Shown in pieces: positions 18,489 to 26,704 of a DNA stretch of 64,000 bases. The notes under the pieces are model-generated. The model ran no database searches and had not been told where the DNA came from. It worked only from the letters and a program-made list of their open reading frames with translations. Source of the stretch: Pontibacter cellulosilyticus (GTDB taxonomy: Bacteria > Bacteroidota > Bacteroidia > Cytophagales > Hymenobacteraceae). The position numbers and the translations under genes were made by a program. How positions within the stretch are numbered: the first letter of the stretch is position 1; each line of letters starts with the position of its first letter. The stretch is taken from assembly GCF_014306105.1 (NCBI RefSeq), contig NZ_JACRVF010000005.1:1-64000 (forward strand). The letters run 5' to 3'.

Positions 18489-19265
18489 TCAAGTATACTT
18501 TATGATTGCTTTTCTGAGGTCTTCGGGTGTTCCGATATCAAGGCAGCTGTCTTTGCTAAACTGTACGCCCTGCACCCTTAAACCGTTTTTTATAGCTGCC
18601 TGTAAAACGGCGCCTATACTTAGTTCTTTGCCACTTGTACTTATACTTTCCTGTATTTGCTGCAGATAAGCATGCATAAAGGCTGTAAACGACGGTGACC
18701 AGCAGGCAAACGCCCAGGCATAAATTGATTTAGATTGATGTGGCTTCGGATAAACGTTGGCTATACTTCCGTCAGAATGTAATTCCACTACATCCCACTT
18801 ATCAGGATTATCTACTTCAAACACACCCAGCACTACATCGGCTTCTGTTTCTGCCTGTTTAGCAACCAGGTGAGCAAAGGCACCTGGCTCAGCCAGGAGT
18901 ATGTCCGGGAACCCAAACAGCACCAGCTTATCCTTCACAAACGTATATGCCTGATCTGCTGAGTAAGGAGCTCCAAAGGGTAGCCCCATCAGCATGTAAG
19001 CTATATTTAGGCTGTAGCTGCTTCCGTCGCCGAAATAAGCTGGTATGTCCCATTTGCCGCTGCGAAGTATAAAGTATAGCTGCTCTGCACCGCCTGCGGC
19101 CATTTGCTCTACCAGGTAGGCTGCAGCTACTTTAGGATGACCTATAATTTCCCCTTCACTCCCAAAGCCAATCGGGTAAAGCTCTTTGCTAAACGGCAAG
19201 GGCTGCAGACGTGTGGCTAAGCCCGCGGCAGGTATAAGTCCAACAATAGGCAGCGGTGTGTCCAT
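18489..19265 (-). CDS. Sugar nucleotidyltransferase (dTDP-glucose pyrophosphorylase-like)
   Basis: 258 residues from the ATG at 19265; a GTG six codons upstream (19283) is possible. The N-terminus IVGLIPAAGLATRLQPLP...KELYPIG is the NTP-binding signature of the NTP_transferase family (RmlA/GlmU-like, GxGTRLxPxTxxxPKxLxP pattern, here in a diverged form). A GFPDILL segment and the closing LDIGTPEDL are also typical. It activates a sugar-1-phosphate to an NDP-sugar for the surrounding polysaccharide locus; the substrate is undetermined and the altered signature (AAGLATRLQ) cautions against naming it RmlA. It lies 7 nt upstream of the GT4 gene. Confidence 0.8.
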   Translation of the reverse strand: MDTPLPIVGLIPAAGLATRLQPLPFSKELYPIGFGSEGEIIGHPKVAAAYLVEQMAAGGAEQLYFILRSGKWDIPAYFGDGSSYSLNIAYMLMGLPFGAPYSADQAYTFVKDKLVLFGFPDILLAEPGAFAHLVAKQAETEADVVLGVFEVDNPDKWDVVELHSDGSIANVYPKPHQSKSIYAWAFACWSPSFTAFMHAYLQQIQESISTSGKELSIGAVLQAAIKNGLRVQGVQFSKDSCLDIGTPEDLRKAIIKYT

Positions 19266-19330
19266 GTTAAAATAATCGCGCACCGCAACTCAAAAGCTAC
19301 GATGCGCGAACTTTATACTTTAGTTTCTAC

Positions 19331-20683
19331 TTAAGCTGATGTTGTGGCTGCAGCCTCTGGTTTGGCAGCATTTTGTGCTGCCGCATTCATACCAAAGTAT
19401 TCGGCCTGTTCCTGGCGCAGCTTGTCAACCAATCGGCCTTCTGGCAGTATTACATCGTTATAGGTCAGAACCTGGTCTTTCGGGATGTCGCGTTTCATCA
19501 CACAACCTTCTGCCACACCAATCGGCAACAGATTTTCTGCGGCTGTCGTGTCGGCGTTCTCACACAGGCCATAGGTCATATAATGGCCAATGCCATCCAG
19601 CACCTGCCCTGCCTTCAAATCTGTTTTAGCAGTAGCAACTACCTCTACATAAGGCTTACCAATTGGCGCAAGGGCTGCATCGTTAAACAATACGGCTCTG
19701 GCTACAGTACTTGGCACCTCGAAGTGGCACAGGTGATATGGCGTGTAGAATAAGTAAAGTGGTCCCTCGCCCAGCTTGTACAGGTTCAGGTAGTGCTGCT
19801 GTGAAGGATGATCGTGTGTGCCTAATACAAACACACCCGGACCTGGCTCTGCACCTACTACGTAGTCTACAATGCCCGGACCTTCCATTACATCCTCCAG
19901 CGGATACAGATTATGAACACAGTCTTTCAGAGAGGTTCCGCTCAGTACCGTAGGGCCGTGCATGCCACGCTTGGCTACACGCATTCCGGTACCGTTTGCC
20001 ACAATAGCCTGCTCGAACGAAATCTTACTGCCATCTGCAAAAGAAGTTACCATAGATGGGTTCTGTCCCCATTTCTTCGCGAAGCCCTCCTGAGTGGTTG
20101 GGTTACGGTAAGGGTCGTGGAGGCCTTTGATGTTACCGCACACTACCGGTTTAACGCCGAGACCTTTCACAAAGCGAACCAGGTTCATGATCACGCCTGG
20201 CTGGTCGCCATCAGCGTTTGTGAAGATGACACCGGCTTTGTCAGCGTATACTTTCAGGATCGGACCTACCGTACCGTCAACCTCAGCATTCATCATAATG
20301 ATGTGCTTACCGTTCTGGATAGCGCGCATGGCCACGTTTGTACCAAACTCCACTGCACCGGTTACTTCTATAATAGCGTCAATGCCTTCGGCCTCGCAAA
20401 GCAGCATGGCATCGTCGGTAATGCTATACTTGCCCTGGCGGATGTTCTCCTCCAGCTGCGCAACTGTGCTTACCTCCTGCACTTCTTGCACATCGGCTTC
20501 AGTATAGGCTTGTTTCGCCTTTTCTGTTTTACGGTTAGAGATGGCAACCAACTCCATGCCTTGTACATACTTACAGATCTGCAGCGCAATGCCACGGCCC
20601 ATAAACCCGGCACCAACCATAGCTACTTTAATCGGGTTGCCTTCGGCATGGCGTTTAGCAAGGGCGTTATCAACTAATATCAT
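19331..20683 (-). CDS. NAD(P)-dependent oxidoreductase with C-terminal SAF domain
   Basis: 450 residues, ATG start at 20683. A Rossmann fold with VGAGFMGRG near residue 25 and an EVTGAVEFGTN segment resembles the homoserine-dehydrogenase-type NAD-binding domain. The mid-region has NADGDQPGV and GNIKGLHDPYRNP. The last 100 residues (LKAGQVLDGIG through GCVMKRDIPKDQVLTYND) match a SAF domain, as found in sialic-acid synthases and related sugar enzymes. Proteins of this build recur beside RfbF-type cytidylyltransferases in LPS clusters, so a step on a CDP-linked sugar is inferred; the reaction is not established. It is separated from the epimerase gene by a hairpin. Confidence 0.8.
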   Translation of the reverse strand: MILVDNALAKRHAEGNPIKVAMVGAGFMGRGIALQICKYVQGMELVAISNRKTEKAKQAYTEADVQEVQEVSTVAQLEENIRQGKYSITDDAMLLCEAEGIDAIIEVTGAVEFGTNVAMRAIQNGKHIIMMNAEVDGTVGPILKVYADKAGVIFTNADGDQPGVIMNLVRFVKGLGVKPVVCGNIKGLHDPYRNPTTQEGFAKKWGQNPSMVTSFADGSKISFEQAIVANGTGMRVAKRGMHGPTVLSGTSLKDCVHNLYPLEDVMEGPGIVDYVVGAEPGPGVFVLGTHDHPSQQHYLNLYKLGEGPLYLFYTPYHLCHFEVPSTVARAVLFNDAALAPIGKPYVEVVATAKTDLKAGQVLDGIGHYMTYGLCENADTTAAENLLPIGVAEGCVMKRDIPKDQVLTYNDVILPEGRLVDKLRQEQAEYFGMNAAAQNAAKPEAAATTSA

Positions 20684-20714
20684 TTTATACTTTAGATTTT
20701 TAGGTTTAAGAGAA

Positions 20715-20745
20715 GAAAGCTGCCGGCATAAAACCAGCAGCTTTC
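20715..20745 (-). terminator. Intercistronic hairpin
   Basis: Arms 20715-20726 and 20734-20745 (GAAAGCTGC facing GCAGCTTTC, plus GG/CC after one mismatch) enclose a 7-nt loop between the 3,5-epimerase-like gene and the SAF oxidoreductase gene. There is no clear U run on the minus strand, so it may attenuate or stabilise the mRNA rather than end it. Confidence 0.45.
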
Positions 20746-20747
20746 CA

Positions 20748-21293
20748 TTATACTTGTGTCAGCGCATTCTCGAAATCCGGGTGCGCCTGGTCTTTTTCTG
20801 AGATCACAACCGGCTCCATTGGCCATTGAATATTAAAAGCAGGATCGTTCCAGCGGATGCCGCGCTCCGAGCCCGGTGTGTAGAATTGAGTTACCTGGTA
20901 TGTCACGTCCGTATTATCCTCTAAAGTGATAAAGCCGTGAGCAAAACCTTCAGGCACAAACAACATGCGGTAGTTATCAGCAGTAAGCTCTACTCCTATC
21001 CATTGTTTGTACGTTTCAGAATCTTCGCGCATATCAATGATCACGTCATAAATAGCGCCGCGCGTGCAACGTACCAACTTTGTTTCTTCGTAAGGCGAAT
21101 TTTGCATGTGCATACCTCGTAATGTGCCTTTCTTTTTATTATAGGAAACGTTGGTTTGCTTGATACCCGTAGTCAGGCCTAGCTCTTCAAATTCATTTTC
21201 GCAGTAAGAACGTCCGAAAAAGCCACGCTCATCCTCCAGTCGCTTTACATCTATAATATAGGCGCCTTTTAGTTTAGTCTCTGTAAATATCAT
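20748..21293 (-). CDS. rfbC: dTDP-4-dehydrorhamnose 3,5-epimerase family protein (RfbC-like)
   Basis: 181 residues, close to the usual family length. The cupin-fold landmarks are GFFGRSYCENEF, GTLRGMHMQNSP (catalytic His), LFVPEGFAHGFITLED and the closing RGIRWNDPAFNIQWP. These enzymes epimerise 4-keto-6-deoxy NDP-sugars. In this cassette the substrate may be a CDP-sugar, because the adjoining genes are an SDR enzyme and RfbF rather than RmlABD. Spacing to the SDR gene is 8 nt, so one transcript is likely. Confidence 0.85.
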   Translation of the reverse strand: MIFTETKLKGAYIIDVKRLEDERGFFGRSYCENEFEELGLTTGIKQTNVSYNKKKGTLRGMHMQNSPYEETKLVRCTRGAIYDVIIDMREDSETYKQWIGVELTADNYRMLFVPEGFAHGFITLEDNTDVTYQVTQFYTPGSERGIRWNDPAFNIQWPMEPVVISEKDQAHPDFENALTQV

Positions 21294-21301
21294 AAGTTGT
21301 T

Positions 21302-22393
21302 TTATGCAGTTTGTAACTCCGATTCTTTGCTAGATGCCTTGGCAGTCTGGTGTGCCCACTGCAGCTGATCGTTGATTCTTTCAGTTTCCTGCAGGCTGGT
21401 TAGTACTTTCAGGCGCATCAGGAGTGAGTTTCTGAAGTCTCCGTCTTTAAACTCCATCTCCATCAAACCGTCGCGCAACTCCTGGATGGCTTCTTTAAGC
21501 GAATATTGCGGCTGATGGTTTGGTGCAAGCTGCTTGTACAGGTCAAAATTCACGCGGTAAGAACGTTTATCCGGAGCGGCATCGCGATTTATACTTACCG
21601 CTGTACCCGGAATTACATCGGCCACAGCCTCAGCCAGTTCATGCACCTGGTAGTTCCATTCATTTGAGCCTGTGTTCACTGCCAGGAAGTCGCCTCCGTT
21701 ATTGGCTTCTCTTGTAACAGCCCATTCAATAGCGCGTGCCATGTCTCTTACGTGTATCAGTGGTCGCCAAGGCGTACCGTCGCTAAGTATGTTTATCTTG
21801 CCTGTTGCCACGGCTCCAGCCACAAAATCATTCAGCACCAGGTCAAGGCGCAGTCTATTGCTCATGCCGCAGGCTGTTGCAAATCGCAGGCAGGTAACTG
21901 TAAAACCATCGCCGGCCAATGGCTCCAGCTCTTTCTCTGTAAATACTTTAGAGCGGGCATAGGCTGTAAGCGGGTTAAGCTCCGAATCTTCCGTTTTGGC
22001 CTTTTCAGAGGCGGCCCCGTACATGCTGCAACTAGAGGCAAACACAAAGTTGCTTACTCCTGCTTCTTTCGCCAGTTTGGCTATTCTTATACTTGACTTG
22101 TAGTTTACGTCCAGTGTTATATCTTCAAAACGGGTGCCCATCGGGTCATTGGAAATGGCAGCCAGGTGCACCACAGCGTCAATACCCATTAGTGTACTGG
22201 CTGTGATCTCTCTTACATCTCCAAACAGCTGTATGTCCAGTTTGCTTTCCGGCAGCACAGGCGCGTTTGTAAGGCAAGAGGCGAAGTAGGCCATGTCGTA
22301 GCCGATCAGTGTGGCGTTAGGATATGCCTTGCGCAGCTGGTCAACCACACCGGGCCCTACATACCCCATATTTCCGGTTATAAGAATTCTCAT
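21302..22393 (-). CDS. NAD-dependent epimerase/dehydratase (extended SDR)
   Basis: 363 residues, ATG start at 22393. The GNMGYVGPG nucleotide loop at the N-terminus, VVHLAAISNDP, SSCSMYG and the YARSK motif (catalytic Tyr-Lys) define an extended short-chain dehydrogenase acting on NDP-sugars. WRPLIHVRDMARAI is the usual C-terminal substrate-domain landmark. Whether it is a 4-epimerase, reductase or 4,6-dehydratase cannot be decided by eye. It sits between the cytidylyltransferase and the 3,5-epimerase-like gene, where CDP-sugar operons usually carry a CDP-glucose 4,6-dehydratase. Confidence 0.87.
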   Translation of the reverse strand: MRILITGNMGYVGPGVVDQLRKAYPNATLIGYDMAYFASCLTNAPVLPESKLDIQLFGDVREITASTLMGIDAVVHLAAISNDPMGTRFEDITLDVNYKSSIRIAKLAKEAGVSNFVFASSCSMYGAASEKAKTEDSELNPLTAYARSKVFTEKELEPLAGDGFTVTCLRFATACGMSNRLRLDLVLNDFVAGAVATGKINILSDGTPWRPLIHVRDMARAIEWAVTREANNGGDFLAVNTGSNEWNYQVHELAEAVADVIPGTAVSINRDAAPDKRSYRVNFDLYKQLAPNHQPQYSLKEAIQELRDGLMEMEFKDGDFRNSLLMRLKVLTSLQETERINDQLQWAHQTAKASSKESELQTA

Positions 22394-22439
22394 AGTGTAA
22401 AGTGTTGGTTAAAGGGTTGGGTTTAGTTTTCGGAGTAGA

Positions 22440-23243
22440 TCAATTGATGGCCTTAGACAGCATCTTTTGCCAAACATTCCATGGGGCCTGGTTCTTCTGC
22501 CACAGCTCTTCCAGCACATGTTTGTCGCGAAGTGTATCCATCGGCTGCCAGAAGCCAGTATGGCGGTAAGCTGATAGTTCTCCTTCTTCGGCCAATCTTT
22601 CCATTGGTCCTCTCTCCCAGATAGTGCTATCATCCTCAATGTAGTCGATTACACCTGGCTCCAGCACAAAGAAACCACCGTTGATCCAAGGCATATCGCC
22701 TCCTGTAGGTTTCTCTTTAAACTGGTTTATCTTGGTTACGCCTGAAGAAAGGTTAAAAGCTCCGAAACGGCCAGGCTGCTGCACAGCTGTTAATGTAGCC
22801 ATGGTTCCCTGTTGCTTATGGAAATTGATGAGTTCTGTAATGTCTACATCGCTAACGCCGTCGCCATATGTCAAGCAGAACGTGTCATTGCCAATGTAGT
22901 CGCGCACGCGCTTCAGGCGGCCGCCCGTCATGGTTCCTTCCCCTGTATCTACCAAGGTAACTCTCCATGATTCTGTATTATTCTGATGCACCTCCATGCT
23001 GTTTTTGCGCATGTCAAAGGTAACATCTGAGTTATAGAGGCAATAATTAGCAAAATATTCTTTAATGATATGGCCTTTGTATCCGCAGCAGATCACGAAA
23101 TCATTGATGCCATGGTGCGAATAGATTTTCATGATGTGCCATAAGATTGGCTTTCCGCCTATTTCTACCATTGGCTTTGGACGCACACCGCTTTCTTCAC
23201 TTATTCTGGTTCCGTAGCCACCTGCTAGTATAACTGCTTTCAT
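22440..23243 (-). CDS. rfbF: Glucose-1-phosphate cytidylyltransferase
   Basis: 267 residues, ATG start at 23243, matching the normal size of RfbF. The N-terminal [18 protein letters not shown] plus [18 protein letters not shown] signature, the [11 protein letters not shown] segment, [12 protein letters not shown] and the [10 protein letters not shown] end are characteristic of this enzyme, which makes CDP-glucose from CTP and glucose-1-phosphate. That is the entry step for CDP-linked deoxy- and branched sugars. It is the first gene of the minus-strand sugar-nucleotide cassette (22440 down to about 17270). Confidence 0.93.
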   Translation of the reverse strand: MKAVILAGGYGTRISEESGVRPKPMVEIGGKPILWHIMKIYSHHGINDFVICCGYKGHIIKEYFANYCLYNSDVTFDMRKNSMEVHQNNTESWRVTLVDTGEGTMTGGRLKRVRDYIGNDTFCLTYGDGVSDVDITELINFHKQQGTMATLTAVQQPGRFGAFNLSSGVTKINQFKEKPTGGDMPWINGGFFVLEPGVIDYIEDDSTIWERGPMERLAEEGELSAYRHTGFWQPMDTLRDKHVLEELWQKNQAPWNVWQKMLSKAIN

Positions 23244-23472
23244 TGCTATAAGGGTTTAGGTTAATGTATGAACACTGGATCAGCGTATAATTGCACTCTT
23301 TTGATTGGGTGTTTTTTGATTGATACGGGAATAGCTATATTTTGATGTTTAACAGGCTAACTTTTTAGCCAAAACTTATTCAACTTAAATTTAAAGCCAG
23401 CTCTTGGCTTGGCTAAAATTTATTTAATGCGGTAAGCTTAAATTTTAGATAAAGTAAGTGCCTGAAAAGTAT

Positions 23473-23497
23473 ACTTTAGAGCCGGCTACTCTAAAGT
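23473..23497 (-). terminator. Hairpin overlapping the stop of the WecG-type gene
   Basis: ACTTTAGAG (23473-23481) pairs exactly with CTCTAAAGT (23489-23497) around a 7-nt loop, overlapping the stop codon at 23491-23493. A short U-rich run follows on the minus strand. It probably separates this transcript from the rfbF cassette. Confidence 0.5.
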
Positions 23498-24303
23498 GAT
23501 CTTTGAATCTGCTTTTGTGAAAACAGTTTTAGCGTTAGAAGTATAAACATGCTGTTTGTTACAAGATATCGCTTCCAGAGGCGGCGCGGCTCCTGCCATA
23601 ATCTGTACGTCCACTCCAACGACAGGTTTCTGGCCCACTTTGGCAGACGTTTCTCCAGATCAGCATAAGTCATGTATGCCTGGCCTACACCCAGCATGCA
23701 AGCCTTTACCTTGCCTTTATGCTCTGCCATCCAACGTTCCTGTTTCGGACAACCCAGCGCCACAAACACCAGGTCCGGGTTTGCCTCATTGATCATGTTG
23801 ACAATGGCGGTATCTTCTATGTGAGTTAGCTTCCGGAAAGGGGGAGAATAATGGCCAGCAATTTTGAGCTCCGGTAATTCATGTTTGGCTTTTGCCACTA
23901 CAGCCTCTAAAACCTGGTCGGTGGAGCCATAGAAGTACACTGACTTACCACGTGCAGCTGCCTCCTGCAACAACCGGGGCAGTACGTCCATGCCTGCCAC
24001 CCGGTCTTGCTCCTGCCCATACATTAGTTTCATCAGCTTGGAAAGGGGCCCTCCGTCGGGAGTGGCCACGTCAGCGTTATTTAACAACTCGTTAAACTCC
24101 TTGTCGCGGTAGGCCTCTACCAGCATGTGCGCATTCGCGAAACATACATAAGAGGAGGCTTTGTTTTCCGTTAACCAGAAAATGTGGTTAATGAAGTCGT
24201 TGAACGAGCCAGCTGAAATAAGAGAGGTAATTAACTTGCGCTTCTCCTTTAAGGGTGGTTCAGCTGTGTAGGTAGTAGGTTCGGTTATATTACTAGTAAG
24301 CAT
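23491..24303 (-). CDS. WecG/TagA/CpsF family glycosyltransferase
   Basis: 270 residues, ATG start at 24303. The NAHMLVEAYRD, ATPDGGPLSKLMKLMYGQEQDRVAGMD and VFVALGCPKQERWMAEH blocks are diagnostic for the family (GT26), which adds the second sugar to a polyprenyl-linked sugar at the inner face of the membrane. The start overlaps the end of the initiating transferase gene by 11 nt, so the two are translationally coupled, which fits consecutive steps on the lipid carrier. Confidence 0.92.
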   Translation of the reverse strand: MLTSNITEPTTYTAEPPLKEKRKLITSLISAGSFNDFINHIFWLTENKASSYVCFANAHMLVEAYRDKEFNELLNNADVATPDGGPLSKLMKLMYGQEQDRVAGMDVLPRLLQEAAARGKSVYFYGSTDQVLEAVVAKAKHELPELKIAGHYSPPFRKLTHIEDTAIVNMINEANPDLVFVALGCPKQERWMAEHKGKVKACMLGVGQAYMTYADLEKRLPKWARNLSLEWTYRLWQEPRRLWKRYLVTNSMFILLTLKLFSQKQIQRSL

Positions 24304-25687
24304 TTTTCTCGCCTTTAATCATATTCCAGACTGTCAGAAAAATTATTTTCATATCCATCATAAAGCTCCAGTTCTCCATATATTGTACATCGTACTCTAT
24401 ACGTTTTTCCATCAGGCGCAGCTCCTTTGTTTCGCCTCTATATCCGCTTACCTGCGCATAGCCGGTAATGCCAGGGGTAACAAAGTGGCGCATTTTATAC
24501 TTCGAAATTACTTTTGAGTAGTGGTCTAACTGCGACACCAGGTTAGGGCGCGGACCAACTACCGACATATCGCCGAGCAGCACGTTAAAGAACTGCGGCA
24601 GTTCATCAAGATTAGTCTTACGTAAGAAACGGCCTACGCGGGTAATTCTTGGGTCATTTTTTGTTGCCTGTAGCTCTGTGTTATTATTCACATGCATGGT
24701 TCTGAACTTGTAACACACAAACAATCTGTTCTTTTTGCCCGGACGAAGCTGCTTAAAGAAAACCGGACCGTTAGACTCAATTTTGATAGCCAAAGCGATC
24801 AGCGGCATCAGCCAAGGGAAGATGAGCAGCGATACTGCCAGTGAAAATGCCACATCAAAAGCACGCTTCACAACCCTGTTAGACGCCAACTCAAGTGGTT
24901 CTTTGCGAATGCTCAGCATTGGCACGTTGTGATAGAAGTACATATTCACGTCGCGCTGCACAATGGCGCTAAAATCCGGCACAATACGGAAGTATACGAA
25001 GTTGTCATCGGCAAACTGCGACAGATCATCCAGCTGTTCGCGATCAGTCAGGGGCAAAGTATAGTATACTTCGTCAATGCTGTGTTGCAGGCAATAGTCT
25101 TTCAGATCGGCTATGCCTCCCTGTACCTGGCTGTAATATGGGTTTAGGGTATCCGGGTTATCCTCAAAGAAACCCATGAACTTCGTGCCTAGGTTCTCGT
25201 TATTGTTCAGCGTCTGGTAAAGCGACATTCCTGCCTGGCCTGCCCCTACTATAACATATCTTGTATGCGCAACATCTGATTTAGTGAAGTACCCGAACAG
25301 TTGCTGCATCAGCAGTCTGCTTATGGTTATCAATAAAGCTGTAGAGATATAAGTATAAAGCAGCAACAATCGTGAAAGCTGCTCCAAGTTGAAGACTACA
25401 ATACAGCTTGCTAGTATAAAGGCATGTAAAATGAATGAGTTGATCAGGTTGGCTAATTTCTTTTCGCAGGAGAAAAGGCCATCTATCCTGAAGATGAAGT
25501 TAGAGAAGCCTGACACAATCCACCAAACCAGTGCAAATAACACAAAGAAAACACTGTACTGGTAATCGAAATCAAGACTACCATACCTGAAAAGGTTTGA
25601 AATCTTAAAAGCAAAGGTAATGAGGGTGATATCCAGTATTAACAGCAGTACCCTGTTAAAACTGTAGTAGTGGCGGTATTTATTCAT
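24293..25687 (-). CDS. Initiating polyprenyl-phosphate glycosylphosphotransferase (WcaJ-like)
   Basis: 464 residues, ATG start at 25687. About five hydrophobic segments precede a CoA-binding-like region with [14 protein letters not shown] (about 150-260). The C-terminal catalytic sugar-transferase domain follows (about 275-460): [12 protein letters not shown] membrane segment, KFRTMH, the [16 protein letters not shown] block and [10 protein letters not shown]. It transfers a sugar phosphate to undecaprenyl phosphate and starts repeat-unit assembly. No flippase, polymerase or Wza/Wzc gene is in the window, so the remaining steps are encoded elsewhere. Confidence 0.93.
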   Translation of the reverse strand: MNKYRHYYSFNRVLLLILDITLITFAFKISNLFRYGSLDFDYQYSVFFVLFALVWWIVSGFSNFIFRIDGLFSCEKKLANLINSFILHAFILASCIVVFNLEQLSRLLLLYTYISTALLITISRLLMQQLFGYFTKSDVAHTRYVIVGAGQAGMSLYQTLNNNENLGTKFMGFFEDNPDTLNPYYSQVQGGIADLKDYCLQHSIDEVYYTLPLTDREQLDDLSQFADDNFVYFRIVPDFSAIVQRDVNMYFYHNVPMLSIRKEPLELASNRVVKRAFDVAFSLAVSLLIFPWLMPLIALAIKIESNGPVFFKQLRPGKKNRLFVCYKFRTMHVNNNTELQATKNDPRITRVGRFLRKTNLDELPQFFNVLLGDMSVVGPRPNLVSQLDHYSKVISKYKMRHFVTPGITGYAQVSGYRGETKELRLMEKRIEYDVQYMENWSFMMDMKIIFLTVWNMIKGEKNAY

Positions 25688-26704
25688 GGTTAAGCCTGTA
25701 ATTTTGCTATCATACTAAAAGAAACTTTGTTTCATACTATCTGCACTTAGCCAATATCTTAGTCTCTCCCCAACTTTCATTGCATGTTTTGCACATGTCT
25801 TTTAAGTTAATAATCAGGAATATTAAAAATGTTATATATTCTAATTAACTACCAAGGAATCATTCAGAACATAGGCATTGGCTATGTTTAGATAACTTAC
25901 AACCTAAATTACGGCGGATGGAAATCGAAAGTTTATAATTTTGCCAATATTCATTAAAAAAACTTTATTTTATAATATTGCAAAATAACCATACTTATAT
26001 ATTCTAATTGTAGCCATTTATCGCAATTTTATTATAATTAGTTCAATTACGCTTGTTTAAACAGCTTCTGACATAGCAAAACAACAATTGCATTTTTCAG
26101 AAACACACCTTTACTTCACCTGCTCCTGCGAACAATACCACCTCATTTAGTAACCAAAGTTTAGATCAACTTCTGAAAATTATCAAGCTCTAGTAGTTAT
26201 ATTAAATTTATCCTATGTATTTATACTCCATAATTATTCACCAATGCCAAAGCATATTTATCATATAATAATACAATTCCTATAGCTGCAAATTTTGTTA
26301 AGTGTAACACTTCTGCACATAATTATATCTGTGATCAAAAAAAAATTAAAATAGACAAACAATTATGAACTAATTCCCCATATTTGTAATTCTACGAAAA
26401 CATTAAATATTAACACATTACACATAGTTATCAACTTAATGTTTTGACAGCGCTGCATTTCAAGCAGCGACATTGAACCAATTACCGAAATCAGTAAGCT
26501 TTTATAATTACAATTTATATGTCATACTACTACTCCAATCTCTTATTGCACATTAGCGCTAAAAGCCAAGGCAGTTAAAGAATCTCCTAAATACGATGGG
26601 CGTTGTTTGCAGTAATGCTGCCATACATACTCCAGCACGCCTTATATCTCTGCTACCAACGCTACTGCTGTCTTAGAACAGTTACCCAAGCTATTGAGTG
26701 AGCA
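25688..26704. other. 1-kb AT-rich divergent leader region
   Basis: 1017 nt with no credible ORF, between the minus-strand initiating transferase and the plus-strand giant adhesin. It is visibly richer in A+T than its surroundings. It holds an exact 15-nt direct repeat TTATATATTCTAATT at 25832-25846 and 25995-26009. It also has TAATTTTG matches to the -7 consensus at 25699-25706 and 25936-25943 (no clear -33), a near-palindrome AAGTGTAACACTT around 26299-26311 and a small hairpin CGCTGC/GCAGCG at 26451-26469. It probably regulates both flanking genes. Confidence 0.55.

Noticed and set aside
19913..20677. 254-codon plus-strand ORF
   Set aside because: It is a frame shadow of the SAF oxidoreductase gene on the minus strand; the real gene has clear motifs.
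26451..26469. Hairpin CGCTGC/GCAGCG considered as a riboswitch or terminator
   Set aside because: The stem is only 6 bp, there is no T run and it lies 230 nt before the start codon, so it could be chance.
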